Origin: Cronobacter dublinensis subsp. dublinensis LMG 23823
GTDB lineage: Bacteria > Pseudomonadota > Gammaproteobacteria > Enterobacterales > Enterobacteriaceae
Assembly (NCBI RefSeq): GCF_001277235.1
Contig: NZ_CP012266.1
Span: 124,001 to 188,000, forward strand
Direction: 5' to 3'
Length of the DNA: 64,000 bases
In this document: positions 36,141 to 46,912 of the stretch, piece after piece
Position numbering within the stretch: the first letter of the stretch is position 1
Layout: each line of letters begins with the position of its first letter
The notes under the pieces: generated by a model
Database searches by the model: none
What the model was told of the DNA's origin: nothing
What the model saw: the letters and a program-made list of their open reading frames with translations, nothing else
Translations under genes and position numbers: made by a program

Positions 36141-36689
36141 CTACTTCTGGAAGGCTTTTTTTAAGCTGATTTTCGAGAGTAGCTCGGTCAGGGATAGCAC
36201 CATCGTGGAGCGTACCACCTGCTGGTAACGCTGTTTTTGCATCTGGAGCAGTTGCGGATCGCTGCTCTCCAGCGCGGGCGGCGCAGGCGGCAGCGCAACG
36301 ACGCAATGCAGCTCGCCGAAGGGGCCGAGGATTTCATCGTCGGTAAAGGCGTAGTCGTTGCCGTCGTGGTTGAGCTCTTCGCGCAGCGCCATCAGCAGCT
36401 CGCAGTCTTCATACTCGGCGCGGCTGATAACGCCAAGCCCGTAAATCAGCTTCAGGCGCACGGAGAGATCGCCCAGCGGGCCGCTTCCGTCGAGCAACGG
36501 CTCAACGGCATATTTCACCGCGTAGTCGTCTTTACGAAACACCTGCAATACCAGAATGTTGACCGCCTCGGCGAGGAGCTCAACGGCGGCGATCAACAGG
36601 CTTCTTACGGTTTTGCCAGCATTCAGACGCTCAAGCACACGGTTTTCAAAGGCCTGGGTTTCTTCCATCATTGCCTGCATATCTGACAA
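36141..36689 (-). CDS. mtlR: Mannitol operon repressor
   Basis: 182 residues using the TTG at 36689; an ATG three codons later (36680) is the alternative. No ATG exists between this point and the mtlD stop, and E. coli MtlR has a slightly longer N-terminus. The sequence (V-F-R-K-D-D-Y-A-V-K-Y-A-V-E-P-L-L-D-G, then R-E-E-L-N-H-D-G) is that of MtlR, which lowers expression of mtlAD. It is co-transcribed after mtlD. MtlR is not a typical helix-turn-helix repressor. Confidence 0.95.
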   Translation of the reverse strand: MSDMQAMMEETQAFENRVLERLNAGKTVRSLLIAAVELLAEAVNILVLQVFRKDDYAVKYAVEPLLDGSGPLGDLSVRLKLIYGLGVISRAEYEDCELLMALREELNHDGNDYAFTDDEILGPFGELHCVVALPPAPPALESSDPQLLQMQKQRYQQVVRSTMVLSLTELLSKISLKKAFQK

Positions 36690-36728
36690 GTCATCAGCGG
36701 GCGCAGACTCAGCCGCGCCCGTTAGTTA

Positions 36729-37877
36729 TTACGCTGTTGCGTTATACGCGTTTACCGCCCCGGCGACGACGTCGCTGTTCGCATCCAGACCAGAGATCTG
36801 CGCCAGCGCGGCCTGTGGGCCTTTATCGGCGATAAGCTGCGCGAGCTCCTGCGCCTGTGGGTCGTCTGCGCTGCGAAAATGCATCGCGGCGGCGATGCCC
36901 AGTACCAGGTTCTGGTGCGGCAGGCCATATTCCAGCGTGCCCAGCAGCGGTTTAATCAGACGGTCGCCCGCGCTCAGTTTACGCAGCGGCTGGCGGCCCA
37001 CGCGCTCCACGTCATCTTTCAGATACGGGTTTTCAAAGCGGCCAAGGATTTTCTCGATGTAAGCGGCATGCTTCGCGTCGTCAAAGCCGTAGCGTTTAAT
37101 CAGCACCGCGCCGCTCTCTTCCATCGCGCCGCGCACCACCAGACGAATTTTCTCATCCAGAATGGCGTCGCGAATGGTCTGATGACCGGCCTGTTTTCCG
37201 AGGTAGGCGGTTATAGCATGCCCGGTGTTCAGGGTGAAGAGCTTACGTTCAACAAACGCCATCAGGTTGTCGGTGAGTTCCATGCCAGGAATGGTCGGCA
37301 GCTCGCCTTTAAACTGGGTTTTGTCGACGATCCACTCGCTGAAGGTCTCAACGGTCACTTCCAGCGGATCGTTCGCGGCGGATTCCGACGGCGGCACGAT
37401 ACGGTCGACGGCGGAATCCACGAAGCCGACGTGGCTTTCCACCCAGGCGTTATCGTCTTGCGCCAGCGCGTTAAAGACATGCGTTTTCAGCTGGCTGGTG
37501 CCGCGCACCATGTTTTCGCAGGCGATGATATTGAGCGGGCGCTCGTTGCCCTGCGCTTTACGCAGCGCCAGGCCTTTGGCAATCGCCGGGGCGATACGTT
37601 CCAGCACGACCGGGCCGACGGCGGTGGTCACGAGGTCGACCTGCGCGATAAGCGTCACCACGTCGTCGCTGGTGCTGTTGACCGCGTCGACGCCTGAGAC
37701 GGTATCAATCTGCTCTTGTTCGCCCACCACGCGCACCTGGTAGCTGTGGCGCGCGTTTAACGCGTCCAGCACCGTCTGGTTAACGTCGGCGAATGTCAGG
37801 CCGATGCCTGCGTCCGCGAGGAGTTTGCCAATAAAGCCACGACCAATATTACCTGCGCCAAAATGTAATGCTTTCAT
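36729..37877 (-). CDS. mtlD: Mannitol-1-phosphate 5-dehydrogenase
   Basis: 382 residues, same length as E. coli. NAD-binding start [17 protein letters not shown] and the catalytic region [11 protein letters not shown] are present. It oxidises mannitol-1-phosphate to fructose-6-phosphate. Second gene of mtlADR; 206 bases with two hairpins separate it from mtlA. Confidence 0.98.
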   Translation of the reverse strand: MKALHFGAGNIGRGFIGKLLADAGIGLTFADVNQTVLDALNARHSYQVRVVGEQEQIDTVSGVDAVNSTSDDVVTLIAQVDLVTTAVGPVVLERIAPAIAKGLALRKAQGNERPLNIIACENMVRGTSQLKTHVFNALAQDDNAWVESHVGFVDSAVDRIVPPSESAANDPLEVTVETFSEWIVDKTQFKGELPTIPGMELTDNLMAFVERKLFTLNTGHAITAYLGKQAGHQTIRDAILDEKIRLVVRGAMEESGAVLIKRYGFDDAKHAAYIEKILGRFENPYLKDDVERVGRQPLRKLSAGDRLIKPLLGTLEYGLPHQNLVLGIAAAMHFRSADDPQAQELAQLIADKGPQAALAQISGLDANSDVVAGAVNAYNATA

Positions 37878-37963
37878 GGGAATACCTTCTTACTTAAAGC
37901 GGAAACGGTGTCACCCGAGAGGGCGGGGGAAAGGGTGCTGCGTGCGACCTCCCTTTCCCTTGC

Positions 37964-37984
37964 CCTCTCCCGAAGTGGGAGAGG
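37964..37984 (-). repeat. GC-rich hairpin in the mtlA-mtlD spacer
   Basis: CCTCTCCC pairs with GGGAGAGG around a 5-base loop. It lies in a C/T-rich stretch between mtlA and mtlD and looks like a dispersed intergenic repeat or an mRNA-stability element. Confidence 0.5.
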
Positions 37985-38052
37985 TAAGGTTGCCCTGGTG
38001 GAGCACAAACATCTCAATAACGACTCAAGCACTTCTCAATAGCACAAAGCAA

Positions 38053-38075
38053 AGAGAGGGACAGCGTCCCTCTCT
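38053..38075 (-). terminator. Strong hairpin just after mtlA
   Basis: Perfect 10-base stem AGAGAGGGAC/GTCCCTCTCT with a 3-base loop, 8 bases after the mtlA stop. The following minus-strand bases are moderately T-rich (TTTGCTTTG), so it may partly terminate or protect the mtlA message and set mtlA/mtlD expression ratio. Confidence 0.55.
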
Positions 38076-38083
38076 GGATGGCG

Positions 38084-40006
38084 TTACGCCACGTTTTTAC
38101 CCGACAGCAGCGCCAACACTTCATCAACGCTCTGGGTCTGCGCCAGGCGCGCAATCACGCTTTCATCATCCAGCGCGTTGGTGAGGCTGGTGATAACCTG
38201 AATGTGCTCGTTGTTGCGAGCGGCGATACCAATCACCAGACGAGCGATATCGTCTTCTTCTTCGCCGAAACGCACGCCCTGCGGATACTGGCAGAACACG
38301 ACGCCGGTTTTCAGCACGCGGTCTTTCGCTTCAACGGTGCCGTGCGGAACCGCGATGGACTCGCCGAGATAGGTCGGGGTGAGTTTTTCGCGCTCCAGCA
38401 TCGCGTCCACATACTCCGGTTGCACGTAGCCGCCTTTTACCAGCTGCTCACCGGCAAAGCGAATCGCCTCTTCTTTATTGCTCGCCTGACGGCCGAGGAA
38501 GATGTTCTCCGCGCCGAGCTTAAACAGATGGCTGTCGCTGGCATCGAAGCTGTCATGCAGGCTGGTGCGCACTTTATCTTCGTTCTGGCTGTGGCGCTGC
38601 GCGGCGACCAGACGTTCGGTCAGGCCCGCGTACAGGCCGCTGTCCAGGAAGTTGGTCAGCGAAATATGCTGCGCGTGCGGCGCCTGGCGCATCGCGCGCT
38701 CGGTGAGGTCGCGGTGGGTGATCACCAGATCCACGTCGCCCGGCAGGCTGTTGATGGCGCTGTTAGTCACGGAGATATGGCTTAAGCCCGCGTCCTGCAC
38801 TTTCTTACGCAGTACGCCTGCGCCCATCGCGCTGGAACCCATACCGGCGTCGCAGGCGACGATGATTTTACGCACGTGGCTCAGGTCGTTGCTCAGATCC
38901 GCGCTCGCGGCAGTTGCCGTCGCGCCTTTAGACTGCGCTTTCATGTCCTGCATACGACGGTTTGCCGCGTCGATATCGTCTTCTTCTTTCACTTTGCTGG
39001 TTTTCAGCAGGATAGCCGCCACCACGAAGGAGACCGCCATCGCGGCGAAAATCGCCACCAGGTTTGCGAAGTACGCGCCTTTCGGGGTCATCGCCAGCAC
39101 CGCGAGGATAGAGCCCGGAGATGCCGGAGAGACCAGGCCGCCGTTCAGGATGGTCAGGCAGAACACGCCGGTCATACCGCCCAGGATAACGGCGATAATC
39201 AGACGCGGGTTCATCAGCACATACGGGAAGTAAATCTCGTGGATACCGCCCAGGAAGTGGATGATAGCCGCGCCGCCCGCAGACTGTTTCGCGCTGCCGC
39301 GGCCAAAGAACATGTACGCCAGCAGGATGCCCATGCCCGGACCGGGGTTGGCTTCAATCAGGAAGAAGATAGATTTGCCAAGCTCATGAGACTGCTGAAT
39401 GCCCAGCGGCGAGAAGATGCCGTGGTTGATGGCGTTATTCAGGAACAGGATTTTCGCCGGTTCAACGAAAATCGACGCCAGCGGCAGCATGTCGTGAACC
39501 ACCATGAAGTTCACGCCAGCGGCCAGCACTTTGGAGAGCACTTCTACCGCCGGGCCAATGCCGAGGAACGCCAGAATCGCGAGGATCATACCGATGATGC
39601 CCGCGGAGAAGTTGTTCACCAGCATTTCAAAGCCGGATTTGATTTTGCCATCGACCGAGGCGTCGAATTTCTTGATGCAGAAGCCGCCCAGCGGGCCTGC
39701 GATCATCGCGCCGAGGAACATCGGGATGTCCGCGCCGACGATAACGCCCATCGTGGTAATCGCGCCCACCACGCCGCCGCGCTCGCCGCCGACCAGTTTA
39801 CCGCCGGTGTAACCGATAAGCAGCGGCAGCAGGTAGGTGATCATCGGGCCGACCAGCTTCGCCAGCGTCTCGTTGGGCCACCATCCTGTGGGAATAAATA
39901 ACGCGGTGATAATACCCCAGGCGATAAACGCGCCGATGTTAGGCATTACCATATTGCTGAGAAAGCGACCAAAGCTTTGCACTTTGATCTTGATATCGGA
40001 TGACAT
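38084..40006 (-). CDS. mtlA: Mannitol-specific PTS enzyme IICBA
   Basis: 640 residues (E. coli 637). Order: membrane IIC (about 1-345) with G-G-I-H-E-I-Y-F-P-Y, cytoplasmic IIB (about 380-470) with I-V-A-C-D-A-G-M-G-S-S-A-M-G (phospho-Cys), and IIA (about 495-640) with S-I-A-V-P-H-G-T (phospho-His). It imports and phosphorylates mannitol to mannitol-1-phosphate at the inner membrane. First gene of mtlADR, under a CRP-rich region and away from yibF, which points the other way. Confidence 0.98.
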   Translation of the reverse strand: MSSDIKIKVQSFGRFLSNMVMPNIGAFIAWGIITALFIPTGWWPNETLAKLVGPMITYLLPLLIGYTGGKLVGGERGGVVGAITTMGVIVGADIPMFLGAMIAGPLGGFCIKKFDASVDGKIKSGFEMLVNNFSAGIIGMILAILAFLGIGPAVEVLSKVLAAGVNFMVVHDMLPLASIFVEPAKILFLNNAINHGIFSPLGIQQSHELGKSIFFLIEANPGPGMGILLAYMFFGRGSAKQSAGGAAIIHFLGGIHEIYFPYVLMNPRLIIAVILGGMTGVFCLTILNGGLVSPASPGSILAVLAMTPKGAYFANLVAIFAAMAVSFVVAAILLKTSKVKEEDDIDAANRRMQDMKAQSKGATATAASADLSNDLSHVRKIIVACDAGMGSSAMGAGVLRKKVQDAGLSHISVTNSAINSLPGDVDLVITHRDLTERAMRQAPHAQHISLTNFLDSGLYAGLTERLVAAQRHSQNEDKVRTSLHDSFDASDSHLFKLGAENIFLGRQASNKEEAIRFAGEQLVKGGYVQPEYVDAMLEREKLTPTYLGESIAVPHGTVEAKDRVLKTGVVFCQYPQGVRFGEEEDDIARLVIGIAARNNEHIQVITSLTNALDDESVIARLAQTQSVDEVLALLSGKNVA

Positions 40007-40147
40007 AGAACACCCCTTCTTATGTTTACGCGCAGGCTTGCGGCCCGAGGTTTATTGTTAACGTGGCGGCAGAGGTAGCCGGACCCATGCTCTGATGACG
40101 CGAAATCTGGCACTGAATCGCGATGGTGTCCAGACAGGTGGTTTAAG

Positions 40148-40163
40148 TGTGATCCTGATCACG
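40148..40163. promoter_or_regulatory. CRP-like site 1
   Basis: TGTGA-N6-TCACG, one mismatch to the CRP consensus, nearest to mtlA. Confidence 0.7.
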
Positions 40164-40191
40164 TGAAGCCGGGGTGTCAGGGGTGCTATAG

Positions 40192-40207
40192 CGTGACTTA
40201 TTTCACA
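40192..40207. promoter_or_regulatory. CRP-like site 2
   Basis: CGTGA-N6-TCACA, one mismatch to the consensus. Confidence 0.65.
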
Positions 40208-40264
40208 AAAATAGCGTGTAAAAAAAAGACAATGCGCAAAATGTCAGCGCCGATCGCCTATAAA

Positions 40265-40280
40265 TGTGAATAAAATCACA
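40265..40280. promoter_or_regulatory. CRP site 3 (perfect arms)
   Basis: TGTGA-N6-TCACA with perfect arms, extended to AATGTGA/TCACATT. Confidence 0.8.
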
Positions 40281-40308
40281 TTTCTCTGCGGGATCTTTGT
40301 TATTCATT

Positions 40309-40324
40309 TGTGATGTAAATCACA
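40309..40324. promoter_or_regulatory. CRP site 4 (perfect arms)
   Basis: TGTGA-N6-TCACA with perfect arms, extended to TTTGTGA/TCACAAA. The CRP-like site lying farthest from mtlA. Confidence 0.8.
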
Positions 40325-40537
40325 AATTATTTTCCAGGAAAAATCCGAACGGCTGCCGTTCATTTTTTATTCACGTGATAAAGAATAGCCTGTAAGAAAG
40401 TTACAGCAGGCAGATGACAGAAAAAGACGTTCGTTGAAGGCTGCCCGCGTGTGTTTTAGCGCGCCGCCGCGCCGCCTTTTCGCGTATTCTGACCCATACT
40501 TATCCTCTCGTTGGCGTTAACGTAAAAGGACCCGGTC

Positions 40538-41146
40538 ATGAAACTCATCGGTAGTTACACCAGCCCGTTCGTGCGCAAAATCTCCGTGATGCTGCTCGAA
40601 AAAGGCATCACGTTTGAATTCATCAATGAATCGCCCTATGCCGAAGAAAACGGCATGGCGCAGTACAATCCGCTCGGGAAAGTACCGGCGCTGGTGACCG
40701 AAAAAGGCGAGACCTGGTTCGATTCGCCGATCATCGCGCAATATATCGAGCTGTTGGATACCCCTCCGGCGCTGGTGCCGCAGGAGCCGCTCGCGGCGCT
40801 GAAAGTGCGCCAGCTGGAAGCGCTGGCGGACGGCGTGATGGACGCGGCGCTGGTGTCGGTGCGCGAACAGGCGCGCCCGGCGGCGCAGCAGTCGGAAAAT
40901 GAACTGCTGCGCCAGCGTGAGAAAATCAACCGCAGCCTCGATGCGCTGGAAGGCTACGCCGCCGACGGCACGCTGAAAGCCGATGAACTGACGCTCGCCA
41001 CTATCGCGGTCGGCTGCGCCATCGGTTACCTTAATTTCCGCCGCGTGGCGCCGGGCTGGTGCGCGCAGCGCCCGCATCTGGTGAAGCTGGTGGAATCACT
41101 CTTCGCCCGCGAAAGCTTCGCGCGCACCGAACCGCCGACCGCCTGA
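40538..41146 (+). CDS. yibF: Glutathione S-transferase family protein YibF
   Basis: 202 residues with a thioredoxin-like N-terminal domain ([15 protein letters not shown], then K-V-P-A-L) and a helical C-terminal GST domain. Cytoplasmic; binds glutathione, physiological substrate unknown. It precedes selA-selB as in E. coli, about 115 bases apart. Confidence 0.93.
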   Translation: MKLIGSYTSPFVRKISVMLLEKGITFEFINESPYAEENGMAQYNPLGKVPALVTEKGETWFDSPIIAQYIELLDTPPALVPQEPLAALKVRQLEALADGVMDAALVSVREQARPAAQQSENELLRQREKINRSLDALEGYAADGTLKADELTLATIAVGCAIGYLNFRRVAPGWCAQRPHLVKLVESLFARESFARTEPPTA

Positions 41147-41261
41147 CCGTCGCGCAGGGGCGGCGAAACCGCCCTTTGTTGCGCTTACCGCGAGCGGGGA
41201 CTGAACTGCCCCGCGATTCCTGCTAAATTATCGCCACGTTTTATCCAGGTTTATGCACGCC

Positions 41262-42644
41262 ATGACGACCGATTCCCGTCTGCTTTACAGCCAGCTTCCC
41301 GCCACCGACCGCCTGTTGCGCGACAGCGCTTTCCAGCCGCTGCTGGATACCTACGGCCATACGCGCGTGGTCCATACGCTTCGCGCGATGCAGGACGAGG
41401 CGCGCGCCGCTATCCGCGAGCATCAGGCGCTGCCGTCGTGGGGCGACGGCTGGCCCACGGAGGCCGCAGCACGGCTCAGCCGCGCCGCGCAAAGCGCGCT
41501 GCGCCCGGTCTTTAACCTCACCGGCACCGTGCTGCACACCAATCTTGGCCGCGCGTTACAGGCGCAGGAGGCGGTGGACGCGGTGGTTCGCGCCATGCGC
41601 TCGCCCGTGACGCTGGAGTATGACGCCGAAGGCGGCGAGCGCGGCCACCGCGACCGCGCGCTGGCGGAGGTACTTTGCGAGCTGACCGGCGCGGAAGATG
41701 CCTGCATCGTCAATAACAATGCCGCGGCGGTGCTGCTGATGCTGGCGGCGCTGGGCGCGGGCAAAGAGGTGATTGTCTCGCGCGGCGAGCTGGTGGAAAT
41801 CGGCGGCGCGTTTCGCATTCCCGATGTGATGCGCCAGGCGGGCTGTCAGCTGGTGGAAGTCGGCACCACTAACCGCACGCACCTGAAAGATTATCTTGAG
41901 GCTGTCAACGAGCAGACGGCGCTGCTGATGAAAGTGCATACCAGCAATTACCAGATAGAAGGCTTTACCAAAGCCGTGGAGGCGGGCGAGCTGGCGCAGG
42001 CGTCGACGGTTCCGGTGATTATCGATCTGGGCAGCGGCTCGCTGGTCGATCTCAGCCAGTACGGCCTGCCGAAAGAGCCGATGCCGCAGGAGGCGCTCGC
42101 CGCTGGCGCGAGTCTGGTGAGTTTCTCCGGCGATAAACTGCCGGGCGGGCCGCAGGCGGGGATTATCGTCGGCAAAAAAGCACTCATCGCCGCGCTGCAA
42201 AAGCACCCGCTCAAACGCGCCCTGCGCGCCGATAAAATGACGCTCGCCGCGCTCGACGCGACGCTGCGCCTCTATCTGCACCCGGAAAAACTCGCGCAAC
42301 GCCTGCCGACGCTGCGGCTGCTAACGCGTCAGGCGGATGACATCAGCGCGCAAGCGCAGCGCCTGCGACCGGCGCTCGAGGCCCGCTATGGCGACGAATT
42401 TCTGGTTGAGGTGATGCCCTGCCTGTCGCAGATAGGCAGCGGCTCGCTGCCGGTTGACCGGCTTCCCGGCGCGGCGCTGACGTTCACCCCGCGCGACGGG
42501 CGCGGCAGCCGTCTTGAGGCGCTGGCGGCCCGCTGGCGTCGGCTGCCCGTGCCGGTGATTGGCCGCGTGGGCGAGGGGCGCTTATGGCTCGATTTACGCT
42601 GTCTTGAAGATGAAGCAGGACTGATGGAGATGTTGTTGCAATGA
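41262..42644 (+). CDS. selA: L-seryl-tRNA(Sec) selenium transferase
   Basis: 460 residues from the ATG at 41262, which matches the M-T-T start of E. coli SelA; an ATG three codons earlier (41253) would also give a valid protein, and spacing to CAGG does not decide. The PLP lysine lies in [14 protein letters not shown]. SelA converts Ser-tRNA(Sec) to Sec-tRNA(Sec) using selenophosphate. The stop overlaps selB by ATGA, so both are translated together. Needed for FdoG in this window. Confidence 0.97.
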   Translation: MTTDSRLLYSQLPATDRLLRDSAFQPLLDTYGHTRVVHTLRAMQDEARAAIREHQALPSWGDGWPTEAAARLSRAAQSALRPVFNLTGTVLHTNLGRALQAQEAVDAVVRAMRSPVTLEYDAEGGERGHRDRALAEVLCELTGAEDACIVNNNAAAVLLMLAALGAGKEVIVSRGELVEIGGAFRIPDVMRQAGCQLVEVGTTNRTHLKDYLEAVNEQTALLMKVHTSNYQIEGFTKAVEAGELAQASTVPVIIDLGSGSLVDLSQYGLPKEPMPQEALAAGASLVSFSGDKLPGGPQAGIIVGKKALIAALQKHPLKRALRADKMTLAALDATLRLYLHPEKLAQRLPTLRLLTRQADDISAQAQRLRPALEARYGDEFLVEVMPCLSQIGSGSLPVDRLPGAALTFTPRDGRGSRLEALAARWRRLPVPVIGRVGEGRLWLDLRCLEDEAGLMEMLLQ

Positions 42645-44488
42645 TTATCGCCACCGCCGGTCATGTGGACCACGGCAAAACCACGCTGCTCGAAGCGCTT
42701 ACCGGCATCAACGCTGACCGTCTGCCGGAAGAGAAAAAACGCGGCATGACGATTGACCTCGGCTACGCCTACTGGCCGCAGCCGGACGGGCGCGTCATCG
42801 GTTTTATCGACGTGCCGGGCCATGAAAAATTTCTCGCCAATATGCTGGCGGGCGTCGGCGGTATCGACCACGCGCTGCTGGTGGTGGCGTGCGACGACGG
42901 CGTGATGGCCCAGACGCGCGAGCATCTGGCTATCCTGCAACTGACCGGCCAGCCGACGCTGACCGTGGCGCTGACCAAAGCCGACCGGGTGGACGATGCC
43001 CGCGTGGCGCAGGTGCGGGAAGCGGTACAGGCGACGCTGCGGGAGCACGGCTGGAACGACGCGTCTCTCTTCGTCACCGCGGCGACCGAGGGCGCGGGCG
43101 TGGACGCGCTGCGCGATCATCTGCGCCAGCTGCCGGCGCGCGCGCACACCGGCGGGCAGCGTTTTCGTCTGGCGGTCGATCGCGCCTTTACCGTTAAGGG
43201 CGCAGGCCTGGTCGTCACCGGTACGGCGCTCTCCGGCGAGGTAAACGTCGGCGATACGCTGTTTTTAACCGGCGCGAATACCCCCATGCGCGTGCGCGGC
43301 CTGCATGCGCAGAACCAGCCGACAGAGCGCGCGTTCGCTGGGCAGCGTATCGCGCTGAATATCAGCGGCGACGCGCAGAAAGCCGATATCCGGCGCGGCG
43401 ACTGGCTGCTGACCGACGCGCCGCCGCAGGCCGTGGAGCGGGCCATCGTCACGCTGGAGCGCCACGCGCCGCTCCAGCAGTGGCAGCCGCTGCATATTCA
43501 CCATGCCGCAAGCCACGTTACCGGGCGCGTCTCGCTGCTTGAGGATAACCTCGCGGAGCTGGTGCTCGACACGCCGCTGTATCTGGCCGACAACGACCGG
43601 CTGGTGCTGCGCGATATCAGCGCCCGGCAGACGCTGGCGGGGGCGCGCGTCGTGACGCTGGAAACGCCGCGACGCGGCAAACGCCAGCCCGAGTTTCTCG
43701 CGTTCCTGGCGCAGCTTGCCAGGGCGCAGACCGACGCCGACGCGCTGCGGCTTCATGCGGCGCGCGGCGCGGTGGCGCTCGCGACATTCGGCTGGGCGCG
43801 CCAGCTTTCCACGCCTGCCCTCGACGCGCTGGCGGGCGGCGCGGCGTATCTCCAGGCGAGCGGGTATCTGCTGAGCGACGAACTGGCCGCGCGCTGGCAG
43901 GAGAAACTCCTCATGACGCTCGCCCGCTACCATGAAACCCACGGCGAAGAGCCGGGCCCTGGCCGCGAGCGCCTGCGGCGCATGGCGCTTCCTTCCGAGC
44001 CGGAGCCGCTGGTGCTGGCGCTGATAGAGAAAATGCGGCGCGACGGACAGCTCGCGAGCCGCGAAGGCTGGCTGCATCTGCCGGGCCACAAGGCGGGCTT
44101 CAGCGAGGCGCAGCAGGTGCTGTGGGAGAAAATCCAGGGGCTGTTCGGCGATGAGCCCTGGTGGGTGCGCGATCTGGCGCGCGAAGCAGGCACCGATGAG
44201 CAGGCGATGCGCCAGCTGTTGCGGCTCGCCGCCCAGCAGGGCTTTATCACCGCGATCGTGAAAGATCGCTACTACCGCCACGATCGCATCGTGGCGTTTG
44301 CCGATCTGATCCGCGCGCTCGATCAGGAAAAAGGCGCGACCGTCGCCGCCGATTTTCGCGACAGTCTGAACGTGGGCCGTAAACTGGCGATCCAGATACT
44401 GGAATATTTCGACCGCATCGGTTTTACGCGTCGGCGCGGTAATGAGCATCTGCTGCGCGACAGCGCGCTGTTTAATTCCGCGTTGTAA
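42641..44488 (+). CDS. selB: Selenocysteine-specific elongation factor SelB
   Basis: 615 residues (E. coli 614). GTPase P-loop [10 protein letters not shown] at residues 6-15, D-V-P-G-H-E (G3), T-K-A-D (G4), then EF-Tu-like beta barrels and four C-terminal winged-helix domains (from about 375) that bind the SECIS hairpin. It delivers Sec-tRNA to UGA codons. Overlaps selA and ends before a strong terminator. Confidence 0.97.
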   Translation: MIIATAGHVDHGKTTLLEALTGINADRLPEEKKRGMTIDLGYAYWPQPDGRVIGFIDVPGHEKFLANMLAGVGGIDHALLVVACDDGVMAQTREHLAILQLTGQPTLTVALTKADRVDDARVAQVREAVQATLREHGWNDASLFVTAATEGAGVDALRDHLRQLPARAHTGGQRFRLAVDRAFTVKGAGLVVTGTALSGEVNVGDTLFLTGANTPMRVRGLHAQNQPTERAFAGQRIALNISGDAQKADIRRGDWLLTDAPPQAVERAIVTLERHAPLQQWQPLHIHHAASHVTGRVSLLEDNLAELVLDTPLYLADNDRLVLRDISARQTLAGARVVTLETPRRGKRQPEFLAFLAQLARAQTDADALRLHAARGAVALATFGWARQLSTPALDALAGGAAYLQASGYLLSDELAARWQEKLLMTLARYHETHGEEPGPGRERLRRMALPSEPEPLVLALIEKMRRDGQLASREGWLHLPGHKAGFSEAQQVLWEKIQGLFGDEPWWVRDLAREAGTDEQAMRQLLRLAAQQGFITAIVKDRYYRHDRIVAFADLIRALDQEKGATVAADFRDSLNVGRKLAIQILEYFDRIGFTRRRGNEHLLRDSALFNSAL

Positions 44489-44511
44489 CGCGTTAAATAG
44501 CGCACTTTCCC

Positions 44512-44550
44512 GGGAATATATATTGGCTAAATATATATTCCCTTTCTTTT
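44512..44550 (+). terminator. selAB terminator
   Basis: A 13-base stem GGGAATATATATT with its complement (44512-44524/44530-44542), 5-base loop, followed by TTTCTTTT. It lies 24 bases after the selB stop. Confidence 0.85.
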
Positions 44551-44707
44551 AGTTATCACCTGAATAATTATTAGCGGTTTCAGTAACGCTTTTATTTTAT
44601 GGTGCTTTTTGCCCGTGAATTCCTGTTAATTCGCGGCGGTTCGCTTTTTTCACGCTGGCGTGGGGTGTATTTTCAGAGGCTCATTTCATTCATTAAGGAT
44701 AATGAGT

Positions 44708-45859
44708 ATGACGGCGTCTGTGTTTTATATTCCCTCAGTTAATATGATTGGCACAAATAGTCTCGACGAGGCTCTGAAAGCCGCCAGCGAATATGGTTAT
44801 CGCAACGCGCTGGTGGTGACAGACGGTATGTTGTCGGCGCTCGGCATGGCGGGCCAGCTTAAAGAGCTGCTGGCGCAGAAAGGCATTCAGAGCGTGATTT
44901 TCGACGGCACGCACCCAAACCCGACAACCGAGAACGTGGAAGCGGGCTTAACCCTGCTGCGCGCGCACCGCTGCGACTGCGTTATCTCGCTCGGCGGCGG
45001 CTCGCCGCACGACTGCGCCAAAGGCATCGCGCTGGTGGCCGCTAACGGCGGCGATATCCGTGATTACGAAGGCGTCGACCGCTCCCGCAAACCGCAGCTG
45101 CCGATGATTGCCATCAACACCACGGCGGGCACCGCATCGGAGATGACGCGTTTTTGCATTATCACCGACCCGGATCGCCACGTAAAAATGGCGATTGTCG
45201 ATAAACACGTGACGCCGGTGCTGTCGGTTAACGATCCGGCGCTGATGATGGGTATGCCGAAATCGCTGACCGCCGCGACAGGCATGGACGCGCTGACCCA
45301 CGCCATCGAAGCTTATGTCTCTACCGCCGCGACGCCTGTCACCGACGCCTGCGCGCTGAAAGCCATCACCATGATTACACGCGCGCTGCCGCAGGCTGTG
45401 GAGGAGGGCGATAACGTCGGGGCGCGCGAAGCGATGGCCTGGGCGCAGTTTATGGCGGGCATGGCGTTTAACAACGCGTCGCTGGGGTATGTCCACGCGA
45501 TGGCGCATCAACTGGGCGGCTTTTACGATCTGCCGCACGGCGTTTGCAACGCGGTGCTCCTGCCGCACGTGCAGCGCTTTAACAGCAGCGTGGCGGCGCA
45601 TCGCCTGCGTGACTGCGCGGCGGCTATGGGGGTCGACGTGCGTCGTCTCGGCGACGCCGAAGGAGCCGACGCCTGTATCGCCGCCATCTGCGAGCTGGCC
45701 CGTCAGGTGAATATTCCCGCGGGCTTACGAGAGCTGAAAGTCCGTGAAGAGGATATTTCGCAGCTGGCGCACAACGCGCTGAAAGACGCCTGCGGGTTAA
45801 CGAACCCGGTCCAGGCGAGCCACGCGGAGATCATGGCGATTTACCGCGCGGCGATGTAA
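44708..45859 (+). CDS. yiaY: Iron-containing alcohol dehydrogenase YiaY
   Basis: 383 residues from the ATG at 44708, matching the E. coli length and start; the frame is open to 44660 and a second ATG lies at 44702, closer to the AAGGA box. Family motifs: [20 protein letters not shown] and the metal site [10 protein letters not shown] with A-M-A-H-Q-L-G-G and L-P-H-G-V-C-N. Cytoplasmic NAD-dependent alcohol dehydrogenase; substrate not settled. Linked to selAB as in E. coli. Confidence 0.93.
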   Translation: MTASVFYIPSVNMIGTNSLDEALKAASEYGYRNALVVTDGMLSALGMAGQLKELLAQKGIQSVIFDGTHPNPTTENVEAGLTLLRAHRCDCVISLGGGSPHDCAKGIALVAANGGDIRDYEGVDRSRKPQLPMIAINTTAGTASEMTRFCIITDPDRHVKMAIVDKHVTPVLSVNDPALMMGMPKSLTAATGMDALTHAIEAYVSTAATPVTDACALKAITMITRALPQAVEEGDNVGAREAMAWAQFMAGMAFNNASLGYVHAMAHQLGGFYDLPHGVCNAVLLPHVQRFNSSVAAHRLRDCAAAMGVDVRRLGDAEGADACIAAICELARQVNIPAGLRELKVREEDISQLAHNALKDACGLTNPVQASHAEIMAIYRAAM

Positions 45860-45866
45860 CGCTTAC

Positions 45867-45884
45867 GCCCCGCTGCGGCGGGGC
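45867..45884. terminator. Convergent hairpin between yiaY and the ROK kinase
   Basis: GCCCCGC pairs with GCGGGGC around a 4-base loop and touches the stop codon of the ROK gene on the other strand. No long T-run, but the position fits a shared end for both convergent genes. Confidence 0.55.
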
Positions 45885-46756
45885 TACTGTTTCTGCTTCG
45901 CCAGAAACACCGCGCCGAGCCGCCCGGCCTGATTACCAAGCTGGCATGGCTGAATCGGCACTTGCAATGCCTCCCAGAATTTATATTTCTCAAGGCTGCG
46001 TTCGAGCATCGGGTAGAGCTCTTTTTGCTGGCTGATGCCGCCGCCAATCAGCACCACCTGCGGATCGTAGAGCGACACCACGCTGTAGACGCCGCGCGCC
46101 AGATAACCGACCCATCGTTCCACCACGTCGCGCAGATGCACATCGTGAGCCATGCGCTCGAAAATCGCTTTGCCGTGCAGCGGGGCGTCGGACGGCAGCG
46201 CCAGCGCCCGGCGGCTCGCCTCCGTCAGCCCGCGCGCGGAGGCGACCTGATGCATGTTTTCGCCGTTATCGCCCACCGGGATCACGCCGAACTCGCCCGC
46301 GCGAAAGTGCGCGCCGCGCAGCAGTTCGCGGTTCAGGATAAGCCCGCCGCCAATACCGGTGCCGATAGTCATGCAGATGAAGGAGTCGTAGCGCTGGCCC
46401 GCGCCGCGCCACATCTCGCCGAGCGCCGCGCAGTTGGCGTCATTCTCCACCGTGACCGGCAGCGACGTCAGCTCGCCGAAAAGCGCCAGCAGATTACAGC
46501 CGTCGAGAAACTCAAGCGCGCCCGCTTTCGGCACATGGCCGGTGCCGGGGTTGATATAGCCGGGGAAACTGACGCCGATGCCCGCAATCTCCTCCTGCTG
46601 CTGATACTGTTCGACTACCGCGCGCCAGGCGTTTTTAAAGGCTTCAGGATCGTAGTCAGTGTCATATTCGTCGCTGGAAAGTTCTTCGCCCTCTTCGGTT
46701 ATCAGGCCGTGTTTGATATGGGTGCCGCCTACGTCGAAGCCAATAAATTTACGCAT
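45884..46756 (-). CDS. ROK family sugar kinase
   Basis: 290 residues from the ATG at 46756; the frame runs upstream but family similarity starts at M-R-K-F-I-G-F-D-V-G-G-T-H-I-K. ATP-binding D-V-G-G-T, the catalytic stretch E-N-D-A-N-C-A-A-L-G-E and G-T-G-I-G-G-G are present. The cysteine zinc motif of many ROK proteins is absent, as in beta-glucoside kinase-like members. It probably phosphorylates a glucose-type sugar or glucoside in the cytoplasm. No sugar transport gene lies beside it, so the substrate is open. Confidence 0.85.
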   Translation of the reverse strand: MRKFIGFDVGGTHIKHGLITEEGEELSSDEYDTDYDPEAFKNAWRAVVEQYQQQEEIAGIGVSFPGYINPGTGHVPKAGALEFLDGCNLLALFGELTSLPVTVENDANCAALGEMWRGAGQRYDSFICMTIGTGIGGGLILNRELLRGAHFRAGEFGVIPVGDNGENMHQVASARGLTEASRRALALPSDAPLHGKAIFERMAHDVHLRDVVERWVGYLARGVYSVVSLYDPQVVLIGGGISQQKELYPMLERSLEKYKFWEALQVPIQPCQLGNQAGRLGAVFLAKQKQ

Positions 46757-46912
46757 GGGTTTTCCTTGTGTGACCAACCGGGTTCCATCGTTGAGTATGG
46801 CGCAGCTGGCAAAACGCAACGTAAAGGAAAGTAATCCACCGCAATTTCTGGTGAATGTCGGGGGTGCCGCGATTGTGGTTAAGTAAGGGGGAATGTGAAC
46901 AGAGGCGGACGT

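Larger units (their letters stand above)
40007..40537 (-). promoter_or_regulatory. mtlA/yibF divergent control region
   Basis: 531 bases without a gene. It contains four good CRP-like sites (listed separately) between mtlA and yibF. The multiple CRP sites recall the E. coli mtlA promoter, which also has several. MtlR binding sites and exact start points cannot be read from sequence. Confidence 0.75.
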
